Positions 1 to 5,999 of a DNA stretch of 6,794 nucleotides are shown piece by piece. How positions within the stretch are numbered: position 1 is the first letter of the stretch; every line of letters begins with the position of its first letter. Made by a program: the position numbers and the translations under genes. The stretch is taken from the NCBI GenBank assembly GCA_023422695.1, contig JAFAGN010000186.1:1-6794 (forward strand). The letters run 5' to 3'. This DNA comes from Pseudomonadota bacterium (GTDB taxonomy: Bacteria; Pseudomonadota; Alphaproteobacteria; Sphingomonadales; Sphingomonadaceae). A model generated the notes under the pieces. It did not search any database and had not been told where the DNA came from. It saw only the letters and a program-made list of their open reading frames with translations.

Positions 1-20
1 CAATGACGATGTGAGACGGC

Positions 21-449
21 TTGCCACGCCGACCCCGCCACCATAAAGCCCGCCGCGTGAGTGTGCTCGCCGCCTTTCGCCGTCCCGGCATCCTGTTGCT
101 GTTGCCGCTGCTGCTTGCGCTTGGCGCGCGGGTGTTGGTTGCACCGGGGTGGATGATCGAAAGCGACGCCGGTGGGTCGATCACGGTGCGGATTTGTTCG
201 GACCCCACCGATCCCGGCAAGACGGTGACGATTCCGCTGGAAAAAGCGGGGAGCCACGACGCGGACGAGACGCAGCAGCATTGTCCGTGGGGCGCGCTGG
301 CGAACGCGCCGATCGTTCCGGGTGAACCGATTCTGGCCGCCGCACCGATGGTGACGGCGCCGACTCCGGTCGCGGTGCGCTCGCTGGGCTTTGCGCCCGG
401 CATCGCCTCGCCGCTGCCGCCAAGCACTGGGCCGCCTTCCCAAGCATAA
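21..449 (+). CDS. DUF2946-type small secreted or membrane-anchored protein
   Basis: Small protein of 142 residues from the TTG at 21, resembling the DUF2946 family, whose biochemical function is unknown. An Arg-rich N-terminus leads into a hydrophobic segment (about residues 24-41) followed by APGWM (41-45), typical of the family. Next come RIC with Cys59, then HCPWGALA with His87 and Cys88, and a Pro-rich tail ending in a GPP motif, also typical. The two spaced cysteines and His87 could bind metal or form a disulfide; that is inference. The long first helix suggests an uncleaved anchor or signal peptide with the rest in the periplasm. The start is uncertain: TTG 21 has a weak GAG-containing site, while in-frame GTG codons at 57 and 63 would place the hydrophobic segment nearer the N-terminus. 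It lies 140 bases upstream of a TonB-dependent receptor and PepSY-TM gene, a common arrangement that hints at a role in metal uptake. Confidence 0.72.
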   Translation: MPRRPRHHKARRVSVLAAFRRPGILLLLPLLLALGARVLVAPGWMIESDAGGSITVRICSDPTDPGKTVTIPLEKAGSHDADETQQHCPWGALANAPIVPGEPILAAAPMVTAPTPVAVRSLGFAPGIASPLPPSTGPPSQA

Positions 450-455
450 TGTGTC

Positions 456-475
456 GCTCCGGTTCAGGCCGGAGC
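456..475 (+). repeat. Short GC-rich hairpin after the DUF2946 gene
   Basis: GCTCCGG at 456-462 and CCGGAGC at 469-475 form a perfect 7-base-pair stem with a 6-base loop, starting 7 bases after the upstream stop codon. No T-run follows, so it is not a canonical intrinsic terminator. It may protect the 3' end of the transcript, attenuate read-through, or belong to the repeat material that follows. Confidence 0.45.
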
Positions 476-500
476 CTCGCCGCTGCGCATTGATGCACCG

Positions 501-528
501 GTGAGATCCCGGCCTGCGCCGGGATGAC
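501..528. repeat. REP-like palindromic repeat
   Basis: ATCCCGGC (506-513) and GCCGGGAT (518-525) make a perfect 8-base-pair stem with the loop CTGC, flanked by GTGAG and GAC. Read on the minus strand it starts GTCATCCCGGCG, the dispersed REP-like type found in many proteobacterial genomes. It is recognisable from its spurious translations (VIPAQAGI in one minus frame and RHPGAGRDL in another), both of which occur here. It lies in the gap upstream of the receptor gene. Membership of a multi-copy family is from recognition, since only one copy is in the window. Confidence 0.75.
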
Positions 529-535
529 GGATGCG

Positions 536-565
536 TTGCCGCGCGAGCTTGCGCGGCTCCATAAT
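536..565 (+). promoter_or_regulatory. Possible sigma-70-type promoter for the receptor operon
   Basis: TTGCCG at 536-541 (4 of 6 matches to TTGACA) and CATAAT at 560-565 (5 of 6 to TATAAT) are separated by 18 bases. Transcription would begin near 572, giving a leader of roughly 18 bases before the ATG at 590. The 18-base spacer is slightly long. Most of it (538-557) can form a GC-rich hairpin, GCCGCGC/GCGCGGC with loop GAGCTT. The call rests on box similarity only. Confidence 0.35.
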
Positions 566-585
566 CTGCATATCGGGAAGATTAT
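561..585. promoter_or_regulatory. A/T-rich dyad, candidate operator at the receptor gene
   Basis: ATAATCT (561-567) and AGATTAT (579-585) are perfect inverted repeats separated by 11 bases, an A/T-rich pair in very GC-rich surroundings. The left arm overlaps the proposed -10 box. The right arm overlaps the Shine-Dalgarno-like GGGAAG (575-580), which lies 9 bases before the ATG. It could be a repressor operator (an iron or copper regulator would suit the operon) or an RNA hairpin that masks the ribosome binding site. It does not clearly match a Fur, Irr or RirA consensus that I can recall. Confidence 0.4.
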
Positions 586-589
586 TCCA

Positions 590-2599
590 ATGACCAAAAC
601 TGCCTATCGGGCGGCGCCTTTGCTGGCGCTTGCCTTCTCGCTCGTCCCTGCCGCAGCGCAGGCTACCGAGGCCGAAGCCGATCCGACGATCATCGTCACC
701 GCCCCCGAATTGACCAACGAAGCCGAAGCGCGCGTCCAGAAAACTGCGGGCGGCGCCGACGTCGTCAGCCATCAGGATTATGCCGACAAATCGATCGTGT
801 CGCTCCGCGATACGCTCGCCTTTTCGCCCGGCGTCTATCTTCAGCCGCGTTACGGGCAGGAGGTCCGCATCTCGATTCGCGGATCGGGGCTGTCGCGCGG
901 TTTCCACATGCGCGGCTTGACGCTGTTGCAGGACGGGGTGCCGATCAACCTCGCCGACGATAATGGCGATTTCCAGGAGCTGGAGCCGATCTTTTTCGAC
1001 CATCTCGAGGTGTATCGCGGCGCCAATGCCTTGCGCTTCGGATCGGGTACCTTGGGCGGCGCGGTCAATGGCGTGACGCCGACCGGGCGCACCGCGGAGG
1101 GTTTCTACCTGCGCGGCGATGTCGGCAGTTTCGACAGTTATCGCGGGCTGGTGTCGGCGGGCGTGGCGAGCGAGCGCGTCGATGCGTGGGCGGCGGTCAG
1201 CGCCGATACGTCCAGCGGCGACCGCGACCATGTCAACCGGCGCAGTTTCCGCTTTCACGGCAATGTCGGGCTGAAGCTGAGCAACGTCGTTTCGACGCGC
1301 TTCTATGCCAGCTATAATGACATTAAGCAGGAAATCCCCGGCGCGCTGACCTTTACCCAGGCGCTGACCACCCCACGCGTCGCCAGCGCAGCAGCCGTTG
1401 CGGGCGACCAGGCGCGTGACATCGTGTCGCTGCGGCTCCAGAATCGCACGACGTTCGACTGGGGCGCATTCAAGCTGGATGCCGGCGGTTTCGTCAACGC
1501 CAAGTCGCTCTATCACCCGATCTTTCAGGTGATCGATCAGGACTCGCTCGATCTCGGCGGCTTTTTCCGCGCCGATTATGCGAGCGGGCCGGTCGAGGTA
1601 ACGCTGGGTGGCGAGCTGCGCCGCGGCAGCACCGATGCGCGGCAATATGTGAATATCGCCGGGCGCCGCGGGGCGCTGGTGTTCGATGCTGACCAGACCG
1701 CGCGCACCGCCAATATCTATGGCGAAGTGCGCGTGCGCCCAGTCGAGCAGCTGACCCTCATCGCAGGCGGCGTCTATGCCGACGGCTTTCGTAAGCGGCG
1801 GGTGAATGTATCGACGTCGCGCGACGGGCGGATCGACTTCGACGCCTTTTCGCCCAAGTTCGGCCTGTTGTTCGAACCGAGCGACAAGGTGCAATTCTTT
1901 GCCAACTACAGCCGCTCGGCGGAATTCCCGGGCTTTGGCGAGGTATTCCAGACGATCGGCACCCCGCCGCTCAGCCAGGTCGTGTCGACGATCCGCCCGC
2001 AACGCGCGTGGACGGCCGAGGTCGGCACCCGCGGCAGGGCGGGGATCGTGAGCTGGGATGTGGCGCACTATCGTTCGACGTTGAAGGGCGAATTGCTGCA
2101 ATTCACCACCAACGTCAGCATCCCGGCAGCGACGTTCAACGCCGACCGCACGCGGCATCAGGGGGTCGAGGCGGCGCTGGAAATCGCCCTGACCGACTGG
2201 CTGCGGCTGCGGCAGGTCTATACCTACAGCGACTTCCGGTTCCGGAATGACAGCCAGTTCGGGAACAATCGCCTGCCGGTGGTGCCGAAGCATGTCTATC
2301 GCGCCGAAGCGCGGATCGGCAGCGAAGCGCTGCATATCGCGCCGAATGTCGAGTGGGTGCCCGATGGGCCGTTCGCCGATTATCGCAACCTCGTACAGAC
2401 GCCGGGCTATGCGTTGCTGGGCGTGACCGGCGGGGCGCGGATTGCCGAGGGCGTCGACGCGTTTGTCGATGTCCGCAACATCACCGGCAAGAAAGCGATC
2501 GGCGACATCAGCGCGGCGATCACGGTGACGCCGGCGTCGGCGGTCTATTATCCGGTTGAACGCCGCGCGGTGTCCGCGGGCATCCGCGCGCGCTTCTAA
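590..2599 (+). CDS. FecA-like TonB-dependent outer-membrane receptor
   Basis: A 669-residue outer-membrane receptor that would import a metal chelate using TonB-ExbBD energy. A signal peptide (residues 1-25, ending AQA) is followed almost at once by a TonB-box-like TIIVTA (33-38), so there is no N-terminal signalling (STN) domain of the kind E. coli FecA carries. The plug follows (about 45-170), with IRGSG, the MRGLTLLQDGVPINLAD block, and LEVYRGANALRFGSGTLGGA, which resemble FecA-type receptors. The rest is beta-barrel ending in a terminal Phe, as expected for BAM recognition. The start is ATG 590 because GGGAAG lies at 575-580 and the signal peptide begins there; the in-frame ATG at 524 lies inside a REP-like repeat. 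The PepSY-TM gene follows after 14 bases. The family assignment is firm. The substrate (ferric siderophore, ferric citrate, or copper) cannot be read from the sequence, and I see no Met- or His-rich tract like those of copper receptors. Confidence 0.93.
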   Translation: MTKTAYRAAPLLALAFSLVPAAAQATEAEADPTIIVTAPELTNEAEARVQKTAGGADVVSHQDYADKSIVSLRDTLAFSPGVYLQPRYGQEVRISIRGSGLSRGFHMRGLTLLQDGVPINLADDNGDFQELEPIFFDHLEVYRGANALRFGSGTLGGAVNGVTPTGRTAEGFYLRGDVGSFDSYRGLVSAGVASERVDAWAAVSADTSSGDRDHVNRRSFRFHGNVGLKLSNVVSTRFYASYNDIKQEIPGALTFTQALTTPRVASAAAVAGDQARDIVSLRLQNRTTFDWGAFKLDAGGFVNAKSLYHPIFQVIDQDSLDLGGFFRADYASGPVEVTLGGELRRGSTDARQYVNIAGRRGALVFDADQTARTANIYGEVRVRPVEQLTLIAGGVYADGFRKRRVNVSTSRDGRIDFDAFSPKFGLLFEPSDKVQFFANYSRSAEFPGFGEVFQTIGTPPLSQVVSTIRPQRAWTAEVGTRGRAGIVSWDVAHYRSTLKGELLQFTTNVSIPAATFNADRTRHQGVEAALEIALTDWLRLRQVYTYSDFRFRNDSQFGNNRLPVVPKHVYRAEARIGSEALHIAPNVEWVPDGPFADYRNLVQTPGYALLGVTGGARIAEGVDAFVDVRNITGKKAIGDISAAITVTPASAVYYPVERRAVSAGIRARF

Positions 2600-2601
2600 A
2601 G

Positions 2602-2606
2602 GGAGG
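2602..2606 (+). promoter_or_regulatory. Ribosome binding site of the PepSY-TM gene
   Basis: A strong GGAGG lies within the 14-base gap after the receptor stop, 7 bases before the ATG at 2614. It fixes the start of the PepSY-TM gene and supports translation from a shared receptor/PepSY transcript. Confidence 0.8.
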
Positions 2607-2613
2607 ACAGGGG

Positions 2614-3969
2614 ATGACCGACATCAACCGGATTCCGCTCTATCGCACGATCTGGCGCTGGCATTTTTATGCCGGGCTGTTCGTCATCCCCTTCATCCTC
2701 ATGCTGTCGGTGACGGGGGCGGCCTATCTGTTCAAGCCGCAGCTCGACCGCTGGCAGGAGCGCGACTGGCGCGACCAGCCGACCGCCGAGCGGGTCGATG
2801 CCGATGCGCAGGTAAAGGCGGCGCTGACCGCCTTTCCGGGCGCGAGCTTTCATTATTACCGCGTGCCGCAGGCGCCGGGCGATGCGGCGATCGTCCATGT
2901 CGGGCTGCCCGGCGGAGGGATGCGCGATGTCGCGGTGTCGCCAAAGGGAGACGTGATCGGGTCCGCCAATCCCGACGATCGCATTTCGGCGTGGCTGGCG
3001 AAAATTCACGGCAGCCTGCTGATCGGGCGCGCGGGCGGGATCATCGTCGAGTTGGCGGCGAGCTGGGCGATCGTGATGATCCTGACCGGCCTATACCTGT
3101 GGTGGCCGCGCGGGCGCGGGATGGCGGGCGTGGTCTGGCCGCGGTTGGGGCTGGGTGGGCGTACGGCGCTGCGCGACCTGCATGCCGTCACCGGTTTCTG
3201 GGTGTCGGGGCTGGCGCTCGTGCTGCTGCTGACCGCGCTGCCGTGGACCGACGTCTGGGCGCAGGGTTTTCGTGCCGTGCGCGCCGAAATGGGCTGGGTG
3301 CAGGGCGCGCAGGATTGGAAAAGCGGGGGTGATGCCGGTCATCATGCTGTGCATGACCACAGCGCGATGGCAAAGGCGCCGCCCGCGCCGGTCGCGATCG
3401 GCGATGAACCGCGCGTGCCACTCGATCGCATCGTCCTGCGCGCGCGGAACGAAAATTTGCCTGCGCCGGTGATCATCCAGCGGCCGGGCGCGCCGAACAT
3501 GTTCGGTCCCCCCAATGGCGACACTTGGACGCTGACCACGCAGACGCAGAACCGCCCGCTGGTCCGCAAGGTGAGCTACGACGTGGTCACCGGGATCGAG
3601 GTGACGCGCAGCGGCTTTGCCGACAAGCACATCATCGACCGCATCGTCGGCATCGGCATCGCTTGGCACGAGGGGGCATTGTTCGGGATCGTCAGTCAGT
3701 TGATCGGGGTGCTCACCGCGCTGATGCTGATCACCCTCGCGGTGACGGGCTTTCTGATGTGGCGGCGGCGCAAGCCAGAGGACGCGCTCGGCGCGCCGCC
3801 GCTGCCGCGCGATCCGGCGAAGCTCAAAGGCGTCGCGGCGATCGTCCTGTTGCTGGCGGCGCTGCTGCCGCTGCTCGCGGCGTCGCTGATCTTGCTATGG
3901 ATCGTCGATCGGCTCATCATCCCGCGCCTGCCGCGCGCCGCAAAATGGCTGGGGGTGGCACGCGCGTAA
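2614..3969 (+). CDS. PepSY-TM inner-membrane protein, probable haem-dependent siderophore/metal reductase
   Basis: A 451-residue PepSY-associated TM family protein. Helices lie at about 17-40, 143-164, 190-211, 359-383 and 408-431, with periplasmic loops at about 41-142 and 212-355. Family hallmarks are WRWHFYAGLFVIPF at the first helix, KIHGSL before the second, DLHAVTGFW at the third and AWHEG before the fourth. His17, His132, His190 and His352 match the conserved histidines that bind two haems in FoxB, a siderophore reductase of this family; the assignment by position is my inference. The second loop has a His-rich stretch, HHAVHDHSAM (243-252), which may bind metal. RRRK after helix 4 supports a cytoplasmic side. 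It is co-transcribed with the receptor. The likely role is reducing an imported ferric (or cupric) complex to release the metal. An alternative is a PepSY protein of other function, since many are uncharacterised. Confidence 0.87.
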   Translation: MTDINRIPLYRTIWRWHFYAGLFVIPFILMLSVTGAAYLFKPQLDRWQERDWRDQPTAERVDADAQVKAALTAFPGASFHYYRVPQAPGDAAIVHVGLPGGGMRDVAVSPKGDVIGSANPDDRISAWLAKIHGSLLIGRAGGIIVELAASWAIVMILTGLYLWWPRGRGMAGVVWPRLGLGGRTALRDLHAVTGFWVSGLALVLLLTALPWTDVWAQGFRAVRAEMGWVQGAQDWKSGGDAGHHAVHDHSAMAKAPPAPVAIGDEPRVPLDRIVLRARNENLPAPVIIQRPGAPNMFGPPNGDTWTLTTQTQNRPLVRKVSYDVVTGIEVTRSGFADKHIIDRIVGIGIAWHEGALFGIVSQLIGVLTALMLITLAVTGFLMWRRRKPEDALGAPPLPRDPAKLKGVAAIVLLLAALLPLLAASLILLWIVDRLIIPRLPRAAKWLGVARA

Positions 3970-3970
3970 A

Positions 3971-3988
3971 TGGTTTCTTTTGAAACCA
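3971..3988. promoter_or_regulatory. Perfect dyad upstream of phhA, candidate operator
   Basis: TGGTTTC (3971-3977) and GAAACCA (3982-3988) are perfect 7-base inverted repeats around TTTT, starting directly after the PepSY-TM stop codon and ending 21 bases before the phhA ATG. The A/T-rich composition stands out locally. No T-run follows the second arm, which argues against a standard intrinsic terminator. It may bind a regulator of phenylalanine catabolism. It differs from the TyrR-box consensus TGTAAA-N6-TTTACA, so the regulator is not identified. Confidence 0.4.
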
Positions 3989-4009
3989 GTTCATGTTAGG
4001 TCATCGCGT

Positions 4010-4879
4010 ATGAAAGACGGCTTTACCCATGTTCATGAAACGCCGCCGCCGGGGGCCGCGGCGGACTGGACGATATCGCAAAATTGGGACGCGTTTACCG
4101 CCGACGAACATGCGATGTGGGACAGACTGTTCGCGCGCCAGTCGGCGATGCTGCCGGGGCGTGCATCGGAAGCTTTTCTGCGCGGGATCGACGTGCTGCG
4201 GCTCGAAAAACCGGGGGTCCCCGATTACCGCGAGCTCAATGCGCGGCTGATGGCGGCGACGGGGTGGCAGGTGGTCGCGGTGCCGGGGCTGGTTCCCGAC
4301 GATGTATTTTTCGACCATCTTGCCAACCGGCGTTTCCCGGCGGGCAACTTCATCCGCACCCCCGAGCAACTCGACTATTTGCAGGAACCCGACGTGTTCC
4401 ACGATGTGTTCGGCCACGTCCCGATGCTCGCCGACCCGGTGTTCGCCGACTATATGGTCGCCTATGGCGAGGGGGGCTTGCGCAGCCTGCAATTCGACGC
4501 GCTGAAACAGCTGGCGCGGCTTTACTGGTACACGGTCGAATTCGGGCTGATCCGCGAGGCAGGCGGTCTGCGCATCTATGGCGCGGGGATCGTGTCCTCC
4601 TATGCCGAAAGCGTGTTCGCGCTCGACAGCGACAGCCCGAACCGCATCGGTTTCGACCTCGCGCGGGTGATGCGCACCGATTACCGGATTGACGATTTCC
4701 AGCAGAATTATTTCGTCATCGACAGCCTCGACCAGCTGCTCGACACGACGGTGAACACCGATTTTGCGCCGCTATATACCGCCAATGACGCGCTGCCGCC
4801 GATTGCGATTGCCGATATCTTGCCGGGCGACGAGGTGATCACGCGCGGCACGCAGGATTATGCGTTGGGTAAAGTGTGA
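4010..4879 (+). CDS. phhA: Phenylalanine 4-hydroxylase (phenylalanine 4-monooxygenase)
   Basis: A 289-residue monomeric-type bacterial aromatic amino acid hydroxylase that converts L-phenylalanine to L-tyrosine in the cytoplasm with O2, tetrahydropterin and Fe(II). The catalytic domain is complete. HDVFGH supplies iron ligands His131 and His136, and WYTVEFGLI supplies Glu177, with the His-Glu spacing of bacterial enzymes and the equivalents of human PAH His285, His290 and Glu330. The LQEPDVFHD and GLRSLQFDALKQLARLYW blocks are also typical. There is no N-terminal ACT regulatory domain, as usual in bacteria. The start is ATG 4010, with a weak AGG at 3998-4000; an in-frame TTG at 3980 would add 10 residues but lies in the upstream dyad. 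The gene lies 40 bases after the PepSY-TM gene on the same strand, so read-through is possible. No pterin carbinolamine dehydratase (phhB) or homogentisate-pathway gene is in the window. Confidence 0.96.
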   Translation: MKDGFTHVHETPPPGAAADWTISQNWDAFTADEHAMWDRLFARQSAMLPGRASEAFLRGIDVLRLEKPGVPDYRELNARLMAATGWQVVAVPGLVPDDVFFDHLANRRFPAGNFIRTPEQLDYLQEPDVFHDVFGHVPMLADPVFADYMVAYGEGGLRSLQFDALKQLARLYWYTVEFGLIREAGGLRIYGAGIVSSYAESVFALDSDSPNRIGFDLARVMRTDYRIDDFQQNYFVIDSLDQLLDTTVNTDFAPLYTANDALPPIAIADILPGDEVITRGTQDYALGKV

Positions 4880-4887
4880 CGAGCCAT

Positions 4888-5018
4888 CCCTTCCCGCTTG
4901 CGGGAGGGGCAGCGAGACTTGCGAGCTTGCTCGCTAGTCGCAGCGGGGTGGGCCTTTTCCACGCTGCAAGCTCGCTTCGCTCGCCCCACCCCTAGCCCCT
5001 CCTGCAAGCGGGAGGGGG
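4888..5018. repeat. Composite inverted-repeat element between convergent genes
   Basis: Nearly the whole gap between phhA and prmA is one structured element. Its ends, 4888-4909 and 4996-5018, are inverted copies matching at 20 of 22 positions. The left end also folds alone into a 9-base-pair hairpin (4888-4896 with 4901-4909, loop CTTG), and the right end can fold similarly. Inside are a second perfect 10-base inverted pair (4921-4930 with 4966-4975), GGGGTGGG/CCCACCCC (4945-4952 with 4985-4992), and a small hairpin at 4916-4939. I see no open reading frame and no target duplication. The style is that of common sphingomonad intergenic repeats, by recognition only. It could act as a bidirectional terminator for the two convergent genes. 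Confidence 0.8.
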
Positions 5019-5024
5019 ACTGGA

Positions 5025-5996
5025 TCACCAGCTCCCGAAACTCGCATCGGCCGGGTCGGCGCGGTGGAAGGCGCGTTCCTTGCGCCGCCAGCCGTAGCGG
5101 CGGCGCTTGACCAGCAACAGGCACGGCCATTCCGCGCTGCCGCCGCGCGCGGCGAGGCGGAAACCCTGCGCGCGATAGGCGGCGAGCACCGGTTCCATCT
5201 GGCGCGCGATCAGCCCGGCAAGGATCGCATGGCCGCCGGGCGCCGTCGCGACGCCGATGTCGGGGGCGAGGGTGATCAGCGGCCCTGCGAGGATATTGGC
5301 GATGACAAGGTCATAGGGCGCGCGGTGGCGGATCGCCGGATGGTCGGTCCCCGCCGCTACTGCGAGCGCGAGGCGCCCGCCGCCGCGCCCCAGCGGCACG
5401 CCGTTGATCGCGGCATTGTCGCGGGTGACGAAGATGCTGGCGGGGTCGATGTCCGACGCGATCGTCCGCGCGCGCGGCCACAGGTGCATCGCGGCAAAGG
5501 CGAGCAGCCCGGTGCCGGTGCCGATATCGGCGATGTTGCGCGGGGTCGCACCCTTTCGTGCCAGCCGGTCGAGCATGGCGAGGCACCCCGCGGTGGTGTC
5601 GTGGCCGCCGGTGCCGAACGCTTGGCTCGCGTCGATCAGGAACGGCGTGGTGCCGGGCGGAATGCGGTCGGCATAGCTGCTGGTGTGGACGAAAAAGCGC
5701 CCCGCCTGCACGGGTTCCAGCCCCTGCTGCGACAGCGTGACCCAATCCTCTTCGGGTAGTTCCTCGACGACCGGCTTTTGCCCTTTCGCGCTCGGCACGA
5801 AGGATTGAAGCAGCGCGAGCAGCGCCGCGCCGGGCTTGGCGTCCATATAGGCATCGAGCTGCCAGAGTCCGGCGTCCTCGTCGATCTCGCGCGTCACGAC
5901 GACGGGCGCTTCGGGCAGCGCGTCGAGTTCGGGAATTTCGCCCGACAGCGCTTCCGCTTCGGCGCGGGTGCAGGGGAGGGAGACGATCCAGCTCAT
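5025..5996 (-). CDS. prmA: Ribosomal protein L11 methyltransferase
   Basis: A 323-residue cytoplasmic SAM-dependent methyltransferase that N-methylates ribosomal protein L11. The N-terminal substrate-recognition region (about 1-60) is followed by EEDWV (82-86), where the family has its linker motif. The PrmA signature AFGTGGHDTT (126-135), SAM motif I DIGTGTG (157-163), the acidic DID (182-184) and NILAGPL (234-240) follow in the expected order. The length is within or slightly above the family's usual size. After the last predicted strand (WPCLLLV) a basic tail of about 25 residues, rich in Arg and Lys and ending FGSW, extends the protein. The ATG lies 3 bases after the SDR gene's TGA, with no purine-rich ribosome binding site upstream, so translation is probably coupled to that gene. 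It is convergent with phhA across the repeat element. Confidence 0.95.
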   Translation of the reverse strand: MSWIVSLPCTRAEAEALSGEIPELDALPEAPVVVTREIDEDAGLWQLDAYMDAKPGAALLALLQSFVPSAKGQKPVVEELPEEDWVTLSQQGLEPVQAGRFFVHTSSYADRIPPGTTPFLIDASQAFGTGGHDTTAGCLAMLDRLARKGATPRNIADIGTGTGLLAFAAMHLWPRARTIASDIDPASIFVTRDNAAINGVPLGRGGGRLALAVAAGTDHPAIRHRAPYDLVIANILAGPLITLAPDIGVATAPGGHAILAGLIARQMEPVLAAYRAQGFRLAARGGSAEWPCLLLVKRRRYGWRRKERAFHRADPADASFGSW

Positions 5997-5999
5997 CGG

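Noticed and set aside
1..20. End of an upstream gene at the TGA in 12-14
   Set aside because: Only a few bases are available, with stop codons in more than one frame. It cannot be assigned.
524..589. ATG 524 as the receptor start
   Set aside because: It falls inside the REP-like hairpin, has no ribosome binding site, and would put 22 extra residues before a clear signal peptide starting at 590.
181..597. Minus-strand open frame of 138 codons containing VIPAQAGIS
   Set aside because: The peptide is the standard spurious translation of a REP-like repeat, and the rest is antisense to the DUF2946 gene.
464..2335. Long 623-codon open frame on the minus strand
   Set aside because: It lies antisense to the receptor gene and is kept open by high GC codon bias. 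Its translation is Arg/Ala-rich without a recognisable domain, and the plus-strand frame has a full set of receptor motifs. Its C-terminal end is REP-like translation (RHPGAGRDL).
3525..3983. Second plus-strand frame inside the PepSY-TM gene
   Set aside because: Arg/Ala/His-rich out-of-frame translation. The overlapping frame carries membrane helices and conserved histidines.
3980..4009. TTG 3980 as the phhA start
   Set aside because: It lies in the loop and second arm of the dyad, has no ribosome binding site, and bacterial PhhA proteins do not need the 10 extra residues. ATG 4010 is preferred.
4888..5018. CRISPR-like array
   Set aside because: The repeated units are inverted and adjacent, not direct repeats separated by unique spacers of even length.
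5064..5759. Plus-strand open frame of 231 codons opposite prmA
   Set aside because: Antisense shadow of prmA with low-complexity Arg/Gly/Ala composition and no domain.
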